The notes under the pieces are model-generated. The model saw only the letters and a list, made by a program, of their open reading frames with translations. It searched no databases and was not told the origin of the DNA. Below are positions 22,725-31,801 of a stretch of DNA of 39,427 nucleotides, piece after piece. The stretch's first letter is position 1. Each line of letters opens with the position of its first letter. The DNA lies in the IMG/VR virus record IMGVR_UViG_3300036790_000526, positions 1 through 39,427 of that record; one strand, given 5' to 3'. The translations under genes were made by a program, and so were the position numbers. The stretch is from a virus.

Positions 22725-25490
22725 ATGACGAATGGGATGCAAAACGTATTAATTGGTGGCTATCCTACAGGTGGTCTTACTCAAGATAGGAAGCCTGCAC
22801 TCCTCGCCAATGAAGCATTTTCCGAGCTGCAAAACGCCTATGTCTATCGCGAAAGAACCAAGAAAAGAGATGGCGAAGTTCCCATGGGACGCCTCACACG
22901 TATTTTCACCAATATAGATATAGGACTCACTCCAGGCGGGACAGCAAGTGGCAATTTGCTTGTAATTACTGGATTTATTTCTAATGTATCAACATCTGCA
23001 AATGCTGTCGTAACAACAACTGCTCCTCATAATTTGATTACAGGTACATCAGTGATTATCACTGGGACTCTGGGCACAACAAATGTTAATGATATTCATA
23101 TAATTGTCACTGTTCTAACTCCAACAACTTTTTCAACTGGAGTTGATACAACAGGACAAGTATATGCTGGCGATGGTTTCTTTTTATCCAATCAGACACT
23201 TTTAACACCTGCATTAGAACCTTATGCGAGTATAGTCCCTGGTTCAGTCGTTTTTATTTATCAAACAATGCCTCCTATTGTTTTAACAGATAATGGAAAT
23301 GGACTTTTAACCTCACCAACTCCTGGAAATAGCGGAACAATAAACTATGTGACCGGTGTGGAAACAGTTACTACAACTGCTCCTCCAGGTACATTAGTCA
23401 TAGGTGGATTCAGTTATTATCCCGATCTTCCTGTCATGGGTATCCTAAAAAGGGATGTGGCTACAATAGGAATTGATTCGACTGTTTTCTTCGATACAAG
23501 ATATGCCTATCAGTTTATTAATGGTTTTCAGGAATTAGTCCCTGGAACCGTATGGTCAGGAACAAATACAGATTTCTTCTGGGCTGCCAATTATCAGGGA
23601 GCAACCCCTGATTTAAGGTATTTTTTCGTCACTAATGGAAATATCGACATAGCTAATACTCTTTATGATCCCATACGTTATTACAACAGCACCACATGGA
23701 CAGATTTACAACCCCTCTTGACTGCATCAATCACCCTTTGGCAGTCTTTAATCTTAATTCCCTACTATGGAAGATTACTCGCATTAAACACTTGGGAAGG
23801 GCCTACGGGCTCTACCTATACAGGGGCTGTCAATTTCTTTGCTAGATGCCGATTTAGCCAGATTGGAGATCCAACAGACCAAACAAATGGATGGCGATCT
23901 GATATCTTTGGAAGAGGCGGATTTATTGATGCTCCTACGAATGAAGCAATAGTCAGTGCAGCCTTCTTTAGAAATACTTTAATCGTCTTCTTTGAATACT
24001 CTACCTGGCAACTGCGCTACATCGGAGAATATGGACTTCCTTTCATCTGGGAACGTATCTCTTCAGATTTTGGAGCTGTATGCACATATAGCTCTATCGT
24101 TTTTGATCAAGGAGTCATGGGAGTCAGTGACCGTGGAATTATTCAAGCAGCTGCAAATGGTGTCACTCGATTAGACGATCAAATCCCTGAACAAGTCTTT
24201 AGCTTTGAAATTCAAAACGAAGCCCCTAATTTTGTTCATGGGATAAGGCATTTTGAAAGAGAACTTGTTTATTGGAACTATTTAGACACTTCGAACGCCT
24301 CCACTACTCAGAGTTATCCAAATACTGTCCTTGTCTTCAACTATCGAAATAATTCATGGGCAAAATTCAGAGACACAATTACATGCTTTGGCACTTCTCA
24401 ATTCCAATTCGGTATCACTTGGGATAGCTTGACTACTTTCTGGGAAAGCAACGTTTCCTGGGATAACGTAGATGATCAGCAATATGTGGATTATGTGACT
24501 CTGGGTACTCAGCATGGATTCATAAACATTTATCAAAATCCAGATGCAGAGACTCCTCAACCAGTGACCACATTGTATGCGCCGACTCTTTTCATCACTG
24601 CTGTCAATTTCGCTACTCATCCTACTCAAGTCACCATTCCTAGTCATAATCTTCAGAATGGAGAAATAATCTACATTCAAAATACTCTTTGGAGTGGCAT
24701 AGACCCAGGACTCAATAATATCATCTATAACGTAACCGTCGTTGATGCTAATACTATCACACTAGGCATTTGGGACTTTTCTTCTCAGAGTTATGATGCC
24801 GTCGACATAACTTCAAGCGCCACTTACATCGGAGGGGGAATTGTAACTCTCTTCCCTAAAATGAACATTCAAGGAAAAGATTTTAATCCATTTCAAGGAG
24901 CCGGCAAGCAATTCAAACTTTCATATATTGACTTCCAAATGGATGCAAATATCGCATCTCCTGCTATTGCTGCCACGACTATCCAGCTCTTTGTGAACTC
25001 TTATCTTGGAGAGCAAGCCAATTTGCTCAGTACTAACCAAGAACTGATCAATTCCTCGCAAGCTTGCGGCTTTATCACTGGTGCTACCCAAGCCAATCCC
25101 TGCCTAATTACAAGTCCTGGGCATAGTTTAATTACCGGCACATTGGTCTACATGGCCAACGTTCAAGGCATGACACAGTTGAACTCTGCCATTTATCAAA
25201 TTACTGTCGTCGATGCAAATCATTTTACGCTGAACAATACGGATTCCACTGGGTTCAGCGCGTATACTAAGGGTGGCATTTGGAATACAACACCCATTAA
25301 CGGTCAAACATACATCCCAGGTTCCGAATATGCATGGTATCGCTTCTATAGCACTCAATTTGGCCAATATTTACGCATAGGGATGACATATGATGATGAC
25401 TTGATGAATCAGCTTGCTACCCATCAAACTCCCATGGAATTGAATGCTATGAATATTTGGTTTAGAGAAGGTGGAAGGTTGATTAACTGA
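22725..25490 (+). CDS. Tail nozzle/hub-like protein with three FCCH-like modules
   Basis: 921 aa. The start (NVLIGGYPTGGLTQDRKPA, LQNAYVYRERTKKRDGEVP) and the middle with SQIGDPTDQTNGWRSD and beta-propeller-like strands match stabilisation/nozzle proteins of podoviruses (P22 gp10 plan). FCCH-like modules are seen near 85-145 (SANAVVTTTAPHNLITG), 630-700 (FATHPTQVTIPSHNL) and 785-850 (HSLITGTLVYMANVQGMTQL). They make it about twice P22 gp10 (472 aa). It starts directly after the fibre gene stop. Confidence 0.7.
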   Translation: MTNGMQNVLIGGYPTGGLTQDRKPALLANEAFSELQNAYVYRERTKKRDGEVPMGRLTRIFTNIDIGLTPGGTASGNLLVITGFISNVSTSANAVVTTTAPHNLITGTSVIITGTLGTTNVNDIHIIVTVLTPTTFSTGVDTTGQVYAGDGFFLSNQTLLTPALEPYASIVPGSVVFIYQTMPPIVLTDNGNGLLTSPTPGNSGTINYVTGVETVTTTAPPGTLVIGGFSYYPDLPVMGILKRDVATIGIDSTVFFDTRYAYQFINGFQELVPGTVWSGTNTDFFWAANYQGATPDLRYFFVTNGNIDIANTLYDPIRYYNSTTWTDLQPLLTASITLWQSLILIPYYGRLLALNTWEGPTGSTYTGAVNFFARCRFSQIGDPTDQTNGWRSDIFGRGGFIDAPTNEAIVSAAFFRNTLIVFFEYSTWQLRYIGEYGLPFIWERISSDFGAVCTYSSIVFDQGVMGVSDRGIIQAAANGVTRLDDQIPEQVFSFEIQNEAPNFVHGIRHFERELVYWNYLDTSNASTTQSYPNTVLVFNYRNNSWAKFRDTITCFGTSQFQFGITWDSLTTFWESNVSWDNVDDQQYVDYVTLGTQHGFINIYQNPDAETPQPVTTLYAPTLFITAVNFATHPTQVTIPSHNLQNGEIIYIQNTLWSGIDPGLNNIIYNVTVVDANTITLGIWDFSSQSYDAVDITSSATYIGGGIVTLFPKMNIQGKDFNPFQGAGKQFKLSYIDFQMDANIASPAIAATTIQLFVNSYLGEQANLLSTNQELINSSQACGFITGATQANPCLITSPGHSLITGTLVYMANVQGMTQLNSAIYQITVVDANHFTLNNTDSTGFSAYTKGGIWNTTPINGQTYIPGSEYAWYRFYSTQFGQYLRIGMTYDDDLMNQLATHQTPMELNAMNIWFREGGRLIN

Positions 25491-25499
25491 TATATATTA

Positions 25500-25516
25500 T
25501 ATATATCGAATATATA
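25500..25516. promoter_or_regulatory. Second AT-rich palindrome, inverted copy of the parA-upstream site
   Basis: TATATATCGAATATATA is the exact reverse complement of 14313-14329. It lies in the 39-base gap between the nozzle gene and the next gene, followed by TATAGAAT (25524-25531). A second binding site for the partition protein, or an operator, is likely. Confidence 0.55.
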
Positions 25517-25529
25517 GGAAATATATAGA

Positions 25530-26033
25530 ATGACATTCTCCAGCAATATACCTCTAGACACAAACCAATTACCTATTTCTTTGGATGTCAATCCCGACGA
25601 TAACGATTTTGAAAATATTTTATTGCTATATCTTCGCAGAGTAGCAAATGCCGTCAATACAAAAGAAAGTGCATTATTTCTTCTTCAAGAGAACGCGAGT
25701 TTTGAGCAATGGTTTCAGAATGGAAATCCTCAGCAGAATAGAAATGGCTACAGACTTACCGCTGATTTAGTAGCTTTAAATGGCGGTAATATTCCAGCGG
25801 GTTCCACTTCCTTAGTATTAACCTCCTCTACTCAACCAAGAAATATCATGGGATATCTTTATCCTGTGCAAGGATTTGGAGGAGCTCTAGATACAACAGG
25901 CCTTTCTTATTTCTTAAACGATCCTGACATTTACGTCCGATATAATAGCTCGACAAATACAATTATTATTCAAAATAATTCGGGTAATGATCTGACATGG
26001 TGCGTCTGGGTTATGGAGTACTTAAAAAATTAG
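25530..26033 (+). CDS. Tail-region protein, unknown
   Basis: 167 aa. A helical middle (DFENILLLYLRRVANAVN) is followed by strands (GSTSLVLTSSTQPRN, then IIIQNNSGNDLTWCVWVMEYL). It resembles small trimeric virion parts in composition, but no family is certain. Placed between nozzle and ejection genes; its ATG lies inside the AT-rich motif cluster. Confidence 0.55.
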   Translation: MTFSSNIPLDTNQLPISLDVNPDDNDFENILLLYLRRVANAVNTKESALFLLQENASFEQWFQNGNPQQNRNGYRLTADLVALNGGNIPAGSTSLVLTSSTQPRNIMGYLYPVQGFGGALDTTGLSYFLNDPDIYVRYNSSTNTIIIQNNSGNDLTWCVWVMEYLKN

Positions 26034-26043
26034 GTGATTAATT

Positions 26044-26625
26044 ATGCCAAGCTTTAGCGACTGGCTCTTTGGGAGCCCAGACAAATTAGAAAAAGTTCCA
26101 ACAGGAACAAAAGAGCAACAGCAATTTGGGGGGCATGATCTTATAAGCATGCTTCAACAAATGATGCAGCAAGGAGGAGGATTAAACCTTGCCAATCAAT
26201 ATGACAAAGGCTTATTGGGTCAAGGTCAAGAAGCATTCGATCAATTTTCATCTCCGTATCTACAGCAGTTTCAAGAAAAATTGCTTCCTCAAATAGCCGA
26301 ACGATTTGCGAGTGCTGGGGCACTTTCTTCAAGTGGTTTTGGTCAAGCATTGGGAGGTGCTGCATCTGATCTTCAATCGCAACTTGCACAGTTATTTTCC
26401 AGTTTACAAGGACAAGCTGCTCAAAGACAACAAGGTCAATTTCAGAATCTCTCTCAATTAGGACTTAACTATCAGCCTTTTCAATATGTTCAAAAACAAG
26501 GTTATTCAGGTTTCTTGAATAATCTTTTGGGAGGTGTAGGAAATTCTCTAGGTCCTAATATTGGAAATGCTCTTGGAGGAGGAATCAGCAGCCTATTTAA
26601 AGGTTCGCAAGGGGGCATTTCATAA
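26044..26625 (+). CDS. Gly/Gln-rich ejection-type protein
   Basis: 193 aa, rich in G, Q, S and A, with a start MPSFSDWLFGSPDKLEKVP and helices MLQQMMQQGGG. Such proteins are common in podovirus internal or ejected sets (P22 gp7 class), delivered through the cell envelope with DNA. The C-terminal Gly-rich helices (GGVGNSLGPNIGNALGGG) could contact membranes. Function is inferred from composition and order. Confidence 0.6.
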   Translation: MPSFSDWLFGSPDKLEKVPTGTKEQQQFGGHDLISMLQQMMQQGGGLNLANQYDKGLLGQGQEAFDQFSSPYLQQFQEKLLPQIAERFASAGALSSSGFGQALGGAASDLQSQLAQLFSSLQGQAAQRQQGQFQNLSQLGLNYQPFQYVQKQGYSGFLNNLLGGVGNSLGPNIGNALGGGISSLFKGSQGGIS

Positions 26626-27917
26626 TGGTTGGAGTAATCGCAAAATTAGAAAATCCTCAAAGTAAGCTATCTGACATGCTGGGTATGAGTTTAGGACAGG
26701 GGATTGGAAGTGGTCTAAATACCTTCTTTGCCAATAGAAGTCTAGAAAGCGTGTTGCATGATAAGGCTCTTGAAAGAGCTCCTCAATCCAAGAAGATGGA
26801 AGCGCTTCAATCTGCGTTGAGTCCATATGGAGAAAAAGGACAAGAAATCCTTCAACAAAGAATGCTTATTGATAAACAGGAAAGAGAAGAAAAAGAGCTT
26901 GCTAAAACAGAAGATGAAAAAGAGGTGTTAGGTCGTATTCTTGCTGGAGAGAAAGTTTCCAACAAAGATATGGCTAAAGTTAAACCTGAGAATCAATTAA
27001 AGCTTAAAGAGATTCAGCAAAAAACCCAATTTGGAAAGAATGTCTATCAAAATCTTATTGATGCGGGATATCCTGAATCTACAGCTAAACTTTGGCAAAG
27101 TCAGATAGAAAATTCTACGATTGGTGGCTTATCTGACACAATTAAGGAAGTTAATAAGCTTCTTTCTCGTTCTGGTCCAGGTCGAGGTGTTAACGGTGAA
27201 AATGCACCAACTAACCAATTAAAACCAAGTATAGACATACCAGGCACCAATTTAGGAGCGCTTGAATTAGATTTTCCTGAGCTACCCGAACCAGTTGGAT
27301 TAAATTCCGCTGACGTCGTGAAAATGGGAACAGAACACAGGAAAACTAATACACCTCTTTATAACGATACTGTTGATAGATTGAATGCTCTTGATGATGA
27401 ATATAGAGAAGTTAAACACTTACAGGAATTGAATGAAATCCCAGGTGCTTTGCCTACTGGCGCGGAAAAGTGGAATGTGGATTGGGATACAGGAGATTTA
27501 CGAGTCAAAGCTTTAGCAACTCCTGAAGCTCAAGACTATGTAAAGACTATTGCTCGTATGGCAAGAAGAGCGAAAGACTTCTTCCCTGGCAGGGTCACTA
27601 ACTTTGACTTAGATCAGTTCAAGCAAGGTTTTCCTACCTTGGCTAATAGTCCTGAAGGTCGAAGACTCATTGCTGAACAGCTTTCTTTAGGTAACAGAAT
27701 TGCTTATCTCAAGGACGAAACCTTCAAGGCTGCCATGGATCATTATGGCTCAGGAGCTGATCCAGTATTAGTCAAAAAGTATGCAACTGAGAATTACAGG
27801 AAGCTAAAATCACAACTAGAAGAACAGCTAAAGCAAACCAATGCACGAGCTAGACAAATGGTTGATAAAGAGTCTAGCAAAAAAGGTAGACCTTCTTTAG
27901 ATGAGATTTTTCAATGA
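26625..27917 (+). CDS. Ejection-type internal virion protein
   Basis: 430 aa, long charged helices with a coiled-coil part (about 55-125) and an N-terminal Gly-rich start (GMSLGQGIGSGLNTFFANRS). Placement between two other ejection-type genes and before a 601-aa one suits the three ejected proteins of P22-type phages. Overlaps its neighbours by 1 and 4 bases. No enzymatic motif seen. Confidence 0.6.
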   Translation: MVGVIAKLENPQSKLSDMLGMSLGQGIGSGLNTFFANRSLESVLHDKALERAPQSKKMEALQSALSPYGEKGQEILQQRMLIDKQEREEKELAKTEDEKEVLGRILAGEKVSNKDMAKVKPENQLKLKEIQQKTQFGKNVYQNLIDAGYPESTAKLWQSQIENSTIGGLSDTIKEVNKLLSRSGPGRGVNGENAPTNQLKPSIDIPGTNLGALELDFPELPEPVGLNSADVVKMGTEHRKTNTPLYNDTVDRLNALDDEYREVKHLQELNEIPGALPTGAEKWNVDWDTGDLRVKALATPEAQDYVKTIARMARRAKDFFPGRVTNFDLDQFKQGFPTLANSPEGRRLIAEQLSLGNRIAYLKDETFKAAMDHYGSGADPVLVKKYATENYRKLKSQLEEQLKQTNARARQMVDKESSKKGRPSLDEIFQ

Positions 27918-29719
27918 CCACTCAAGAAAAATATCACAAGGCAAGAGAGGCTGGGTATTCCGATGAAGAGATCATGGAATTTATGGCTAAAAAAGACCCC
28001 TCTTTTGAACAGAAAATGGTTAAAGCACAAGATGCTGGCTATTCTCCTCAGGAAGTACTTGGTTATTTCAATTCTCCTGCTCAGCAAAAAGAACCGACTT
28101 TTGGTAAATACCAACCTTATGCAGATGTAGCAGCCGAATATGGTTCGGACATTGGTAAACAGGCAGCTCAAGGTTTTGGTATTGGAGCTCTTGGAACCTA
28201 TGGAGATATTCTTGATTTATTTGGACTACAGTCTAAAGAAGTTCTTCCTGGAGAAAAGGCTAAATATGGTCGTGAATCTGATATCTTAGATAAGATACAA
28301 GGAGGTGCAGTCCCATCCCTTGGTGAGTTCATGGAGTTATCAGGAGATGATGACATTCTTCCTCGTTATTCAAGGCTTCCTTCCTCTTCACAAGTAGAGT
28401 CTTTTGGTAAAGAATTAGGTCTAGTCTCAGAACCTAAAACAGCAGCTGGAAGATACGCAAGAAGAATTGGCAAACTCGGGGGTGGTGGTGCATCTTTGGG
28501 TGGTGGAGGTATTTTATCTCCTATCATTGCAGGGAGTGCTGGACAAACACTTGAAGAAATGGGAGCACCTCCTTGGGCTCAAGCCGCTGCTGAGATTGTT
28601 GCCTCTTTAAAATATGCCCCAAAATCTAACATCCCTATCACTTCGAAAAGTAAAGAAGTTGAAAATGTCATAAAAGATTTGAGAAAAGCTGGATATTCAG
28701 AGAAAGATATCACTTTGGCAAAGAGTGCTCTAGAAGATAGAAAGATTTTGAAAAAGTATGCAACACTCACTCCAGAGGCAGAAAACGCTATTCAACAAGG
28801 AGTAAAAAACAGTGAACAACTCTTCAAAGAACAAATCAAAAAAGGTCTCCCAGGATACGCCGAAGGGGGTATTCCATATCTTGAAAAACAAGCTTCTAGC
28901 CTTTATGGAGCTATGGAAGAATTGGCCTCCAGCATCGCCGTAACAAACAAAGAGCCAGTCAAAAAATCAATCCAAAAAGCTATTGATTATCTGGAAAAAT
29001 ATCCACTTCTAGATGAGCAAAAGAAATTCATAGAATTCATGAAAGATGGTCTTGCTAAGGTAGATAAATCCGATACCGCTGAATTTCTAACAGGATTCTA
29101 TCGAAATCTTGGAAAAGCTGGTAACTGGGGAGATCCTAAACAAAAAGAACATTTACTTGGTTTAGTGAAGCAAGGAATTAAAGACTCGTTTGCTCAATCA
29201 GGGCCAGATGCTGCCAAATTCGGAAAGTATTTTGAAGCTACCAATGAGGGATGGAAGAAGTGGCTAAACGCCCGTGATCTCATGGAAACCATTGAGAAAA
29301 CACAAAATGTCGATGGCATGAACTTCAAGAAACTCGCAAATGTTCTTAATGATCCAAAGAATCATGACCTTGCCAAGAAAGTTTTAGGAAATGAACAAGT
29401 AGATGGGATCAAAACGATAATTAAAGGCGCTGATGCTATTGAATCTCTTCTAAAACAAATCCCCAAAGCTGATAAAACTTCTGCTGCTATTAAAACTCTC
29501 GAAGGGGTTCGCTCCCTTATTACTGGTGATTTCCGAACCTTAGGCGCCATCATTGGTATTGAAGCTGCTAAAAAACTATCTACGAAACTTCTCATTGATC
29601 CGAAGAAACAAAATATCATGAAGAAGCTTATCATTGCTGCCAGAAACAATTCTCCTCAGCAGGCAATGATATTGGCTCAAGAGCTAGTTGAAGACGTTTC
29701 TCTCGAGCCAGAGAAGTAA
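27914..29719 (+). CDS. Large ejection-type protein with AGYS repeats
   Basis: 601 aa. The start carries short helical repeats: AREAGYSDEEIMEFM and AQDAGYSPQEVLGYF, and a third (LRKAGYSEKDI) near residue 260. A Gly-rich hydrophobic helix follows (about 185-210, GGGGASLGGGGILSPIIAG), which could insert into a membrane. The rest is helical. It looks like the largest ejected protein. No transglycosylase motif was found. It ends 35 bases before the convergent nuclease gene. Confidence 0.6.
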   Translation: MTTQEKYHKAREAGYSDEEIMEFMAKKDPSFEQKMVKAQDAGYSPQEVLGYFNSPAQQKEPTFGKYQPYADVAAEYGSDIGKQAAQGFGIGALGTYGDILDLFGLQSKEVLPGEKAKYGRESDILDKIQGGAVPSLGEFMELSGDDDILPRYSRLPSSSQVESFGKELGLVSEPKTAAGRYARRIGKLGGGGASLGGGGILSPIIAGSAGQTLEEMGAPPWAQAAAEIVASLKYAPKSNIPITSKSKEVENVIKDLRKAGYSEKDITLAKSALEDRKILKKYATLTPEAENAIQQGVKNSEQLFKEQIKKGLPGYAEGGIPYLEKQASSLYGAMEELASSIAVTNKEPVKKSIQKAIDYLEKYPLLDEQKKFIEFMKDGLAKVDKSDTAEFLTGFYRNLGKAGNWGDPKQKEHLLGLVKQGIKDSFAQSGPDAAKFGKYFEATNEGWKKWLNARDLMETIEKTQNVDGMNFKKLANVLNDPKNHDLAKKVLGNEQVDGIKTIIKGADAIESLLKQIPKADKTSAAIKTLEGVRSLITGDFRTLGAIIGIEAAKKLSTKLLIDPKKQNIMKKLIIAARNNSPQQAMILAQELVEDVSLEPEK

Positions 29720-29754
29720 GATAATTCCTGCAATAATCTGTATAATAATCATTT

Positions 29755-30231
29755 TTAATCCTTTAAATATTCTATTGCTCTTTTAAAGATCTCTATATCG
29801 TCATTCCATTTACCCAGTGTTAAATTACAATCACTGCACAGTAAGCCTCTTATTTTATTGGTATTATGGCAATGATCAACCGATAGATTTCTTCCATTTT
29901 TTTGTGGTTTAAGGCAAATTTTGCATTTCCGGTTTTGAAATTCATACATTTTAACATATTCATAAACATCTATTTTATAATTTGATCTTAAACAAATATT
30001 AAAATGTTTTAGTTTTGCAAGACATGTTCCTTTAGGAAAGACATGTAAACATTCATGTAGTCTTTTACAAGAGATAGAGTGTCGTGCTAGATTAGGTTTT
30101 GCTATGCCAATTTTACAATGTTCACATTCAACTCTCACGTTAAAACCTCCAGGTCTTTTTCCTTTCATGGCATACCTAATTTTATCTTTAGATTCCTGAG
30201 TATGCGGTCCTTTAAATCCTAATCTTTCCAT
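29755..30231 (-). CDS. HNH/endonuclease VII-type nuclease with NUMOD3-like start
   Basis: 158 aa. Residues 100-135 match the endonuclease VII fold: CKIC, then VDHCH and CSDC, where D119, H120 and the four cysteines form the metal and catalytic centre. The start GPHTQESKDKIRYAMKGKRPG matches NUMOD3, a DNA-binding module of homing nucleases, and a CxxC-H-C finger (36-55) lies between. It overlaps the end of rtcB by 13 bases. A free-standing homing nuclease is likelier than a packaging resolvase. Confidence 0.75.
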   Translation of the reverse strand: MERLGFKGPHTQESKDKIRYAMKGKRPGGFNVRVECEHCKIGIAKPNLARHSISCKRLHECLHVFPKGTCLAKLKHFNICLRSNYKIDVYEYVKMYEFQNRKCKICLKPQKNGRNLSVDHCHNTNKIRGLLCSDCNLTLGKWNDDIEIFKRAIEYLKD

Positions 30232-31397
30232 GGATCGTACTCATTTGGAGCCGCCATACATACACCAATAGGCGTTAGAGTGTGCAGAATTTTTATTGTC
30301 CCTTGATGCGCCTTAAGGACTTCTTCAATTCTTTTGTAAGAGTAGGGTGATTCGTCAAGATCTCCTCCGCGCACTTCGACGCCAACTCGTTTAATCCAGG
30401 CATCGTGTTCATCTCTTTTGATGATTCCTTCTGTGAGCATTTTGCCTGTTTTTCGGCATCGTTTTCCTTTTGCTTGATTTCTTCCGAGGAGACGTCCTGT
30501 TCCATGCACTGTCGAATTAAGAGCCTGTGTACTCTCAGGTGATTCGATTCCCTCAAGTATGACGGAAACATCCCCCATAGAACCTCCCACAAACCCTCTC
30601 TGACCATGGAAAGCAGGTGTGGCTCCTTTTCGGACAACCCACAAATCTTTATCAAAATGCCTCTCTTTCCATGCAAAGTTATGGTGATTGTGGCACTCAT
30701 CAACAATCCCTGCTCTAAGTATTTTGGCAACACGGTCGCATACCCAATCTCTGCCAGCGTAAGCATACTTACCAGCGAGTTCCATGCATTTAAGATATTG
30801 GGCTCCGAGGTCTGAATTTTCATCAAGAATAACCGGCTCTGCGTGGACTCCATCTTTTCCTCCTGCTGCTTTTATGAAATGAGTCGCGATACAATGTCCC
30901 AAACCGCGGCTCCCAAAATGAACGCCAACCCAAACCCTATTAAGCTCATCCGTAAAGATATCCACGTAGTGGTTACCTGAACCAACGGTACCAAGCTGAC
31001 TTGCTGCTTTATCTTTAAGATTTCTGAGAATTTCCAGTTCGTCCCACACATGGTCATCGAAGATGCTATGCTCCACCTTCTCGCTATTCTTTCTACCGAC
31101 GCCAAAGGAAATATGTTTTTGAACTTCATTCATTGTCCTATAAATGTTTGATTTAACAATATCGGCGCTAACATCAAGAAGAACAGCTTTATTACCACAA
31201 GCGATATCAAAACCAACACCGTTAACGCAGATTTTTCCTTCATAAGCGATAACACCGCCAACTGGCACAGAATATCCAATATGATGATCAGCCATAAGAG
31301 CCCCATATACAGCTTCATATTTCATAGCCTCCTTCATTTGGCTTACTGCCTCTGGTAATGCCTCACCCCATACAGGAATTTGATCTATCAGTTGCAT
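30219..31397 (-). CDS. rtcB: RtcB-type RNA ligase
   Basis: 392 aa. RtcB seals RNA with 2',3'-cyclic phosphate or 3'-phosphate ends to 5'-OH ends, using GTP and Mn. Metal and GMP motifs are intact: GVGFDIACG (D64, C67), VGSGNHYVDI (N142, H143), HFGSRG (H160), CHNHHN (236-240), GGSMGD (271-276) and VHGTGR with the guanylated histidine H298. The end GVCMA then DPWKD differs from the VKG end of E. coli RtcB, as in a bacterial RtcB subgroup. No archease is seen. It is in the leftward SPFH operon (TAATG overlap with the gene before it). Confidence 0.92.
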   Translation of the reverse strand: MQLIDQIPVWGEALPEAVSQMKEAMKYEAVYGALMADHHIGYSVPVGGVIAYEGKICVNGVGFDIACGNKAVLLDVSADIVKSNIYRTMNEVQKHISFGVGRKNSEKVEHSIFDDHVWDELEILRNLKDKAASQLGTVGSGNHYVDIFTDELNRVWVGVHFGSRGLGHCIATHFIKAAGGKDGVHAEPVILDENSDLGAQYLKCMELAGKYAYAGRDWVCDRVAKILRAGIVDECHNHHNFAWKERHFDKDLWVVRKGATPAFHGQRGFVGGSMGDVSVILEGIESPESTQALNSTVHGTGRLLGRNQAKGKRCRKTGKMLTEGIIKRDEHDAWIKRVGVEVRGGDLDESPYSYKRIEEVLKAHQGTIKILHTLTPIGVCMAAPNEYDPWKD

Positions 31398-31801
31398 TAG
31401 AAATCCTCATAAATGGGTTTTACTTCGCAAGCAAGACGATCAACTTTATCTAGTGATCCTCCATAATATCCGTTGCTTGCATTACGCATTTCAAGTTCAC
31501 AAACTCCTTGGCTCGTAAACATTTTAAAAGAATAAACTTTCTCTACTTCTTGTTTTCCCGAAAATCCTTCTTGACCTTCATGGATTTCAGGCATATCAAT
31601 TTGTTCTGTTTTTAAAACTTTTTGACCAATAAGTGCTTGAAGTCCAGAAATATGATTTATCCAGCTTTCTGAGCAACAGTCTCCCTCTGTAATATAGGAA
31701 AAAACACCTTGATCAGTTTCAAATTGAATACAAGTATTGGTGAGTTCCATACGTACTTCTTTTATAGTTTTGTCTACTAAATCTTCTAATTTCTCATACA
31801 T
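31397..31801 (-). CDS. DUF7448-like protein between SPFH and RtcB genes
   Basis: 134 aa from ATG 31801, chosen for the TAATG overlap with the SPFH stop (a longer start would overlap far into that gene). The pattern fits a conserved phage/bacterial protein of unknown function: an N-terminal LEDLVDKTIKEV, a CCSESW site (about 42-47), and a C-terminal MRNASNGYYGG. Mixed alpha/beta. The function is unknown; the conserved position between an SPFH and an RtcB gene suggests it belongs to the same process. Confidence 0.65.
   Translation of the reverse strand: MYEKLEDLVDKTIKEVRMELTNTCIQFETDQGVFSYITEGDCCSESWINHISGLQALIGQKVLKTEQIDMPEIHEGQEGFSGKQEVEKVYSFKMFTSQGVCELEMRNASNGYYGGSLDKVDRLACEVKPIYEDF

Noticed and set aside
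30293-30853. 186-aa ORF overlapping rtcB on the same strand
   Set aside because: Frame-shifted copy of rtcB codons; rtcB motifs in the other frame are intact.
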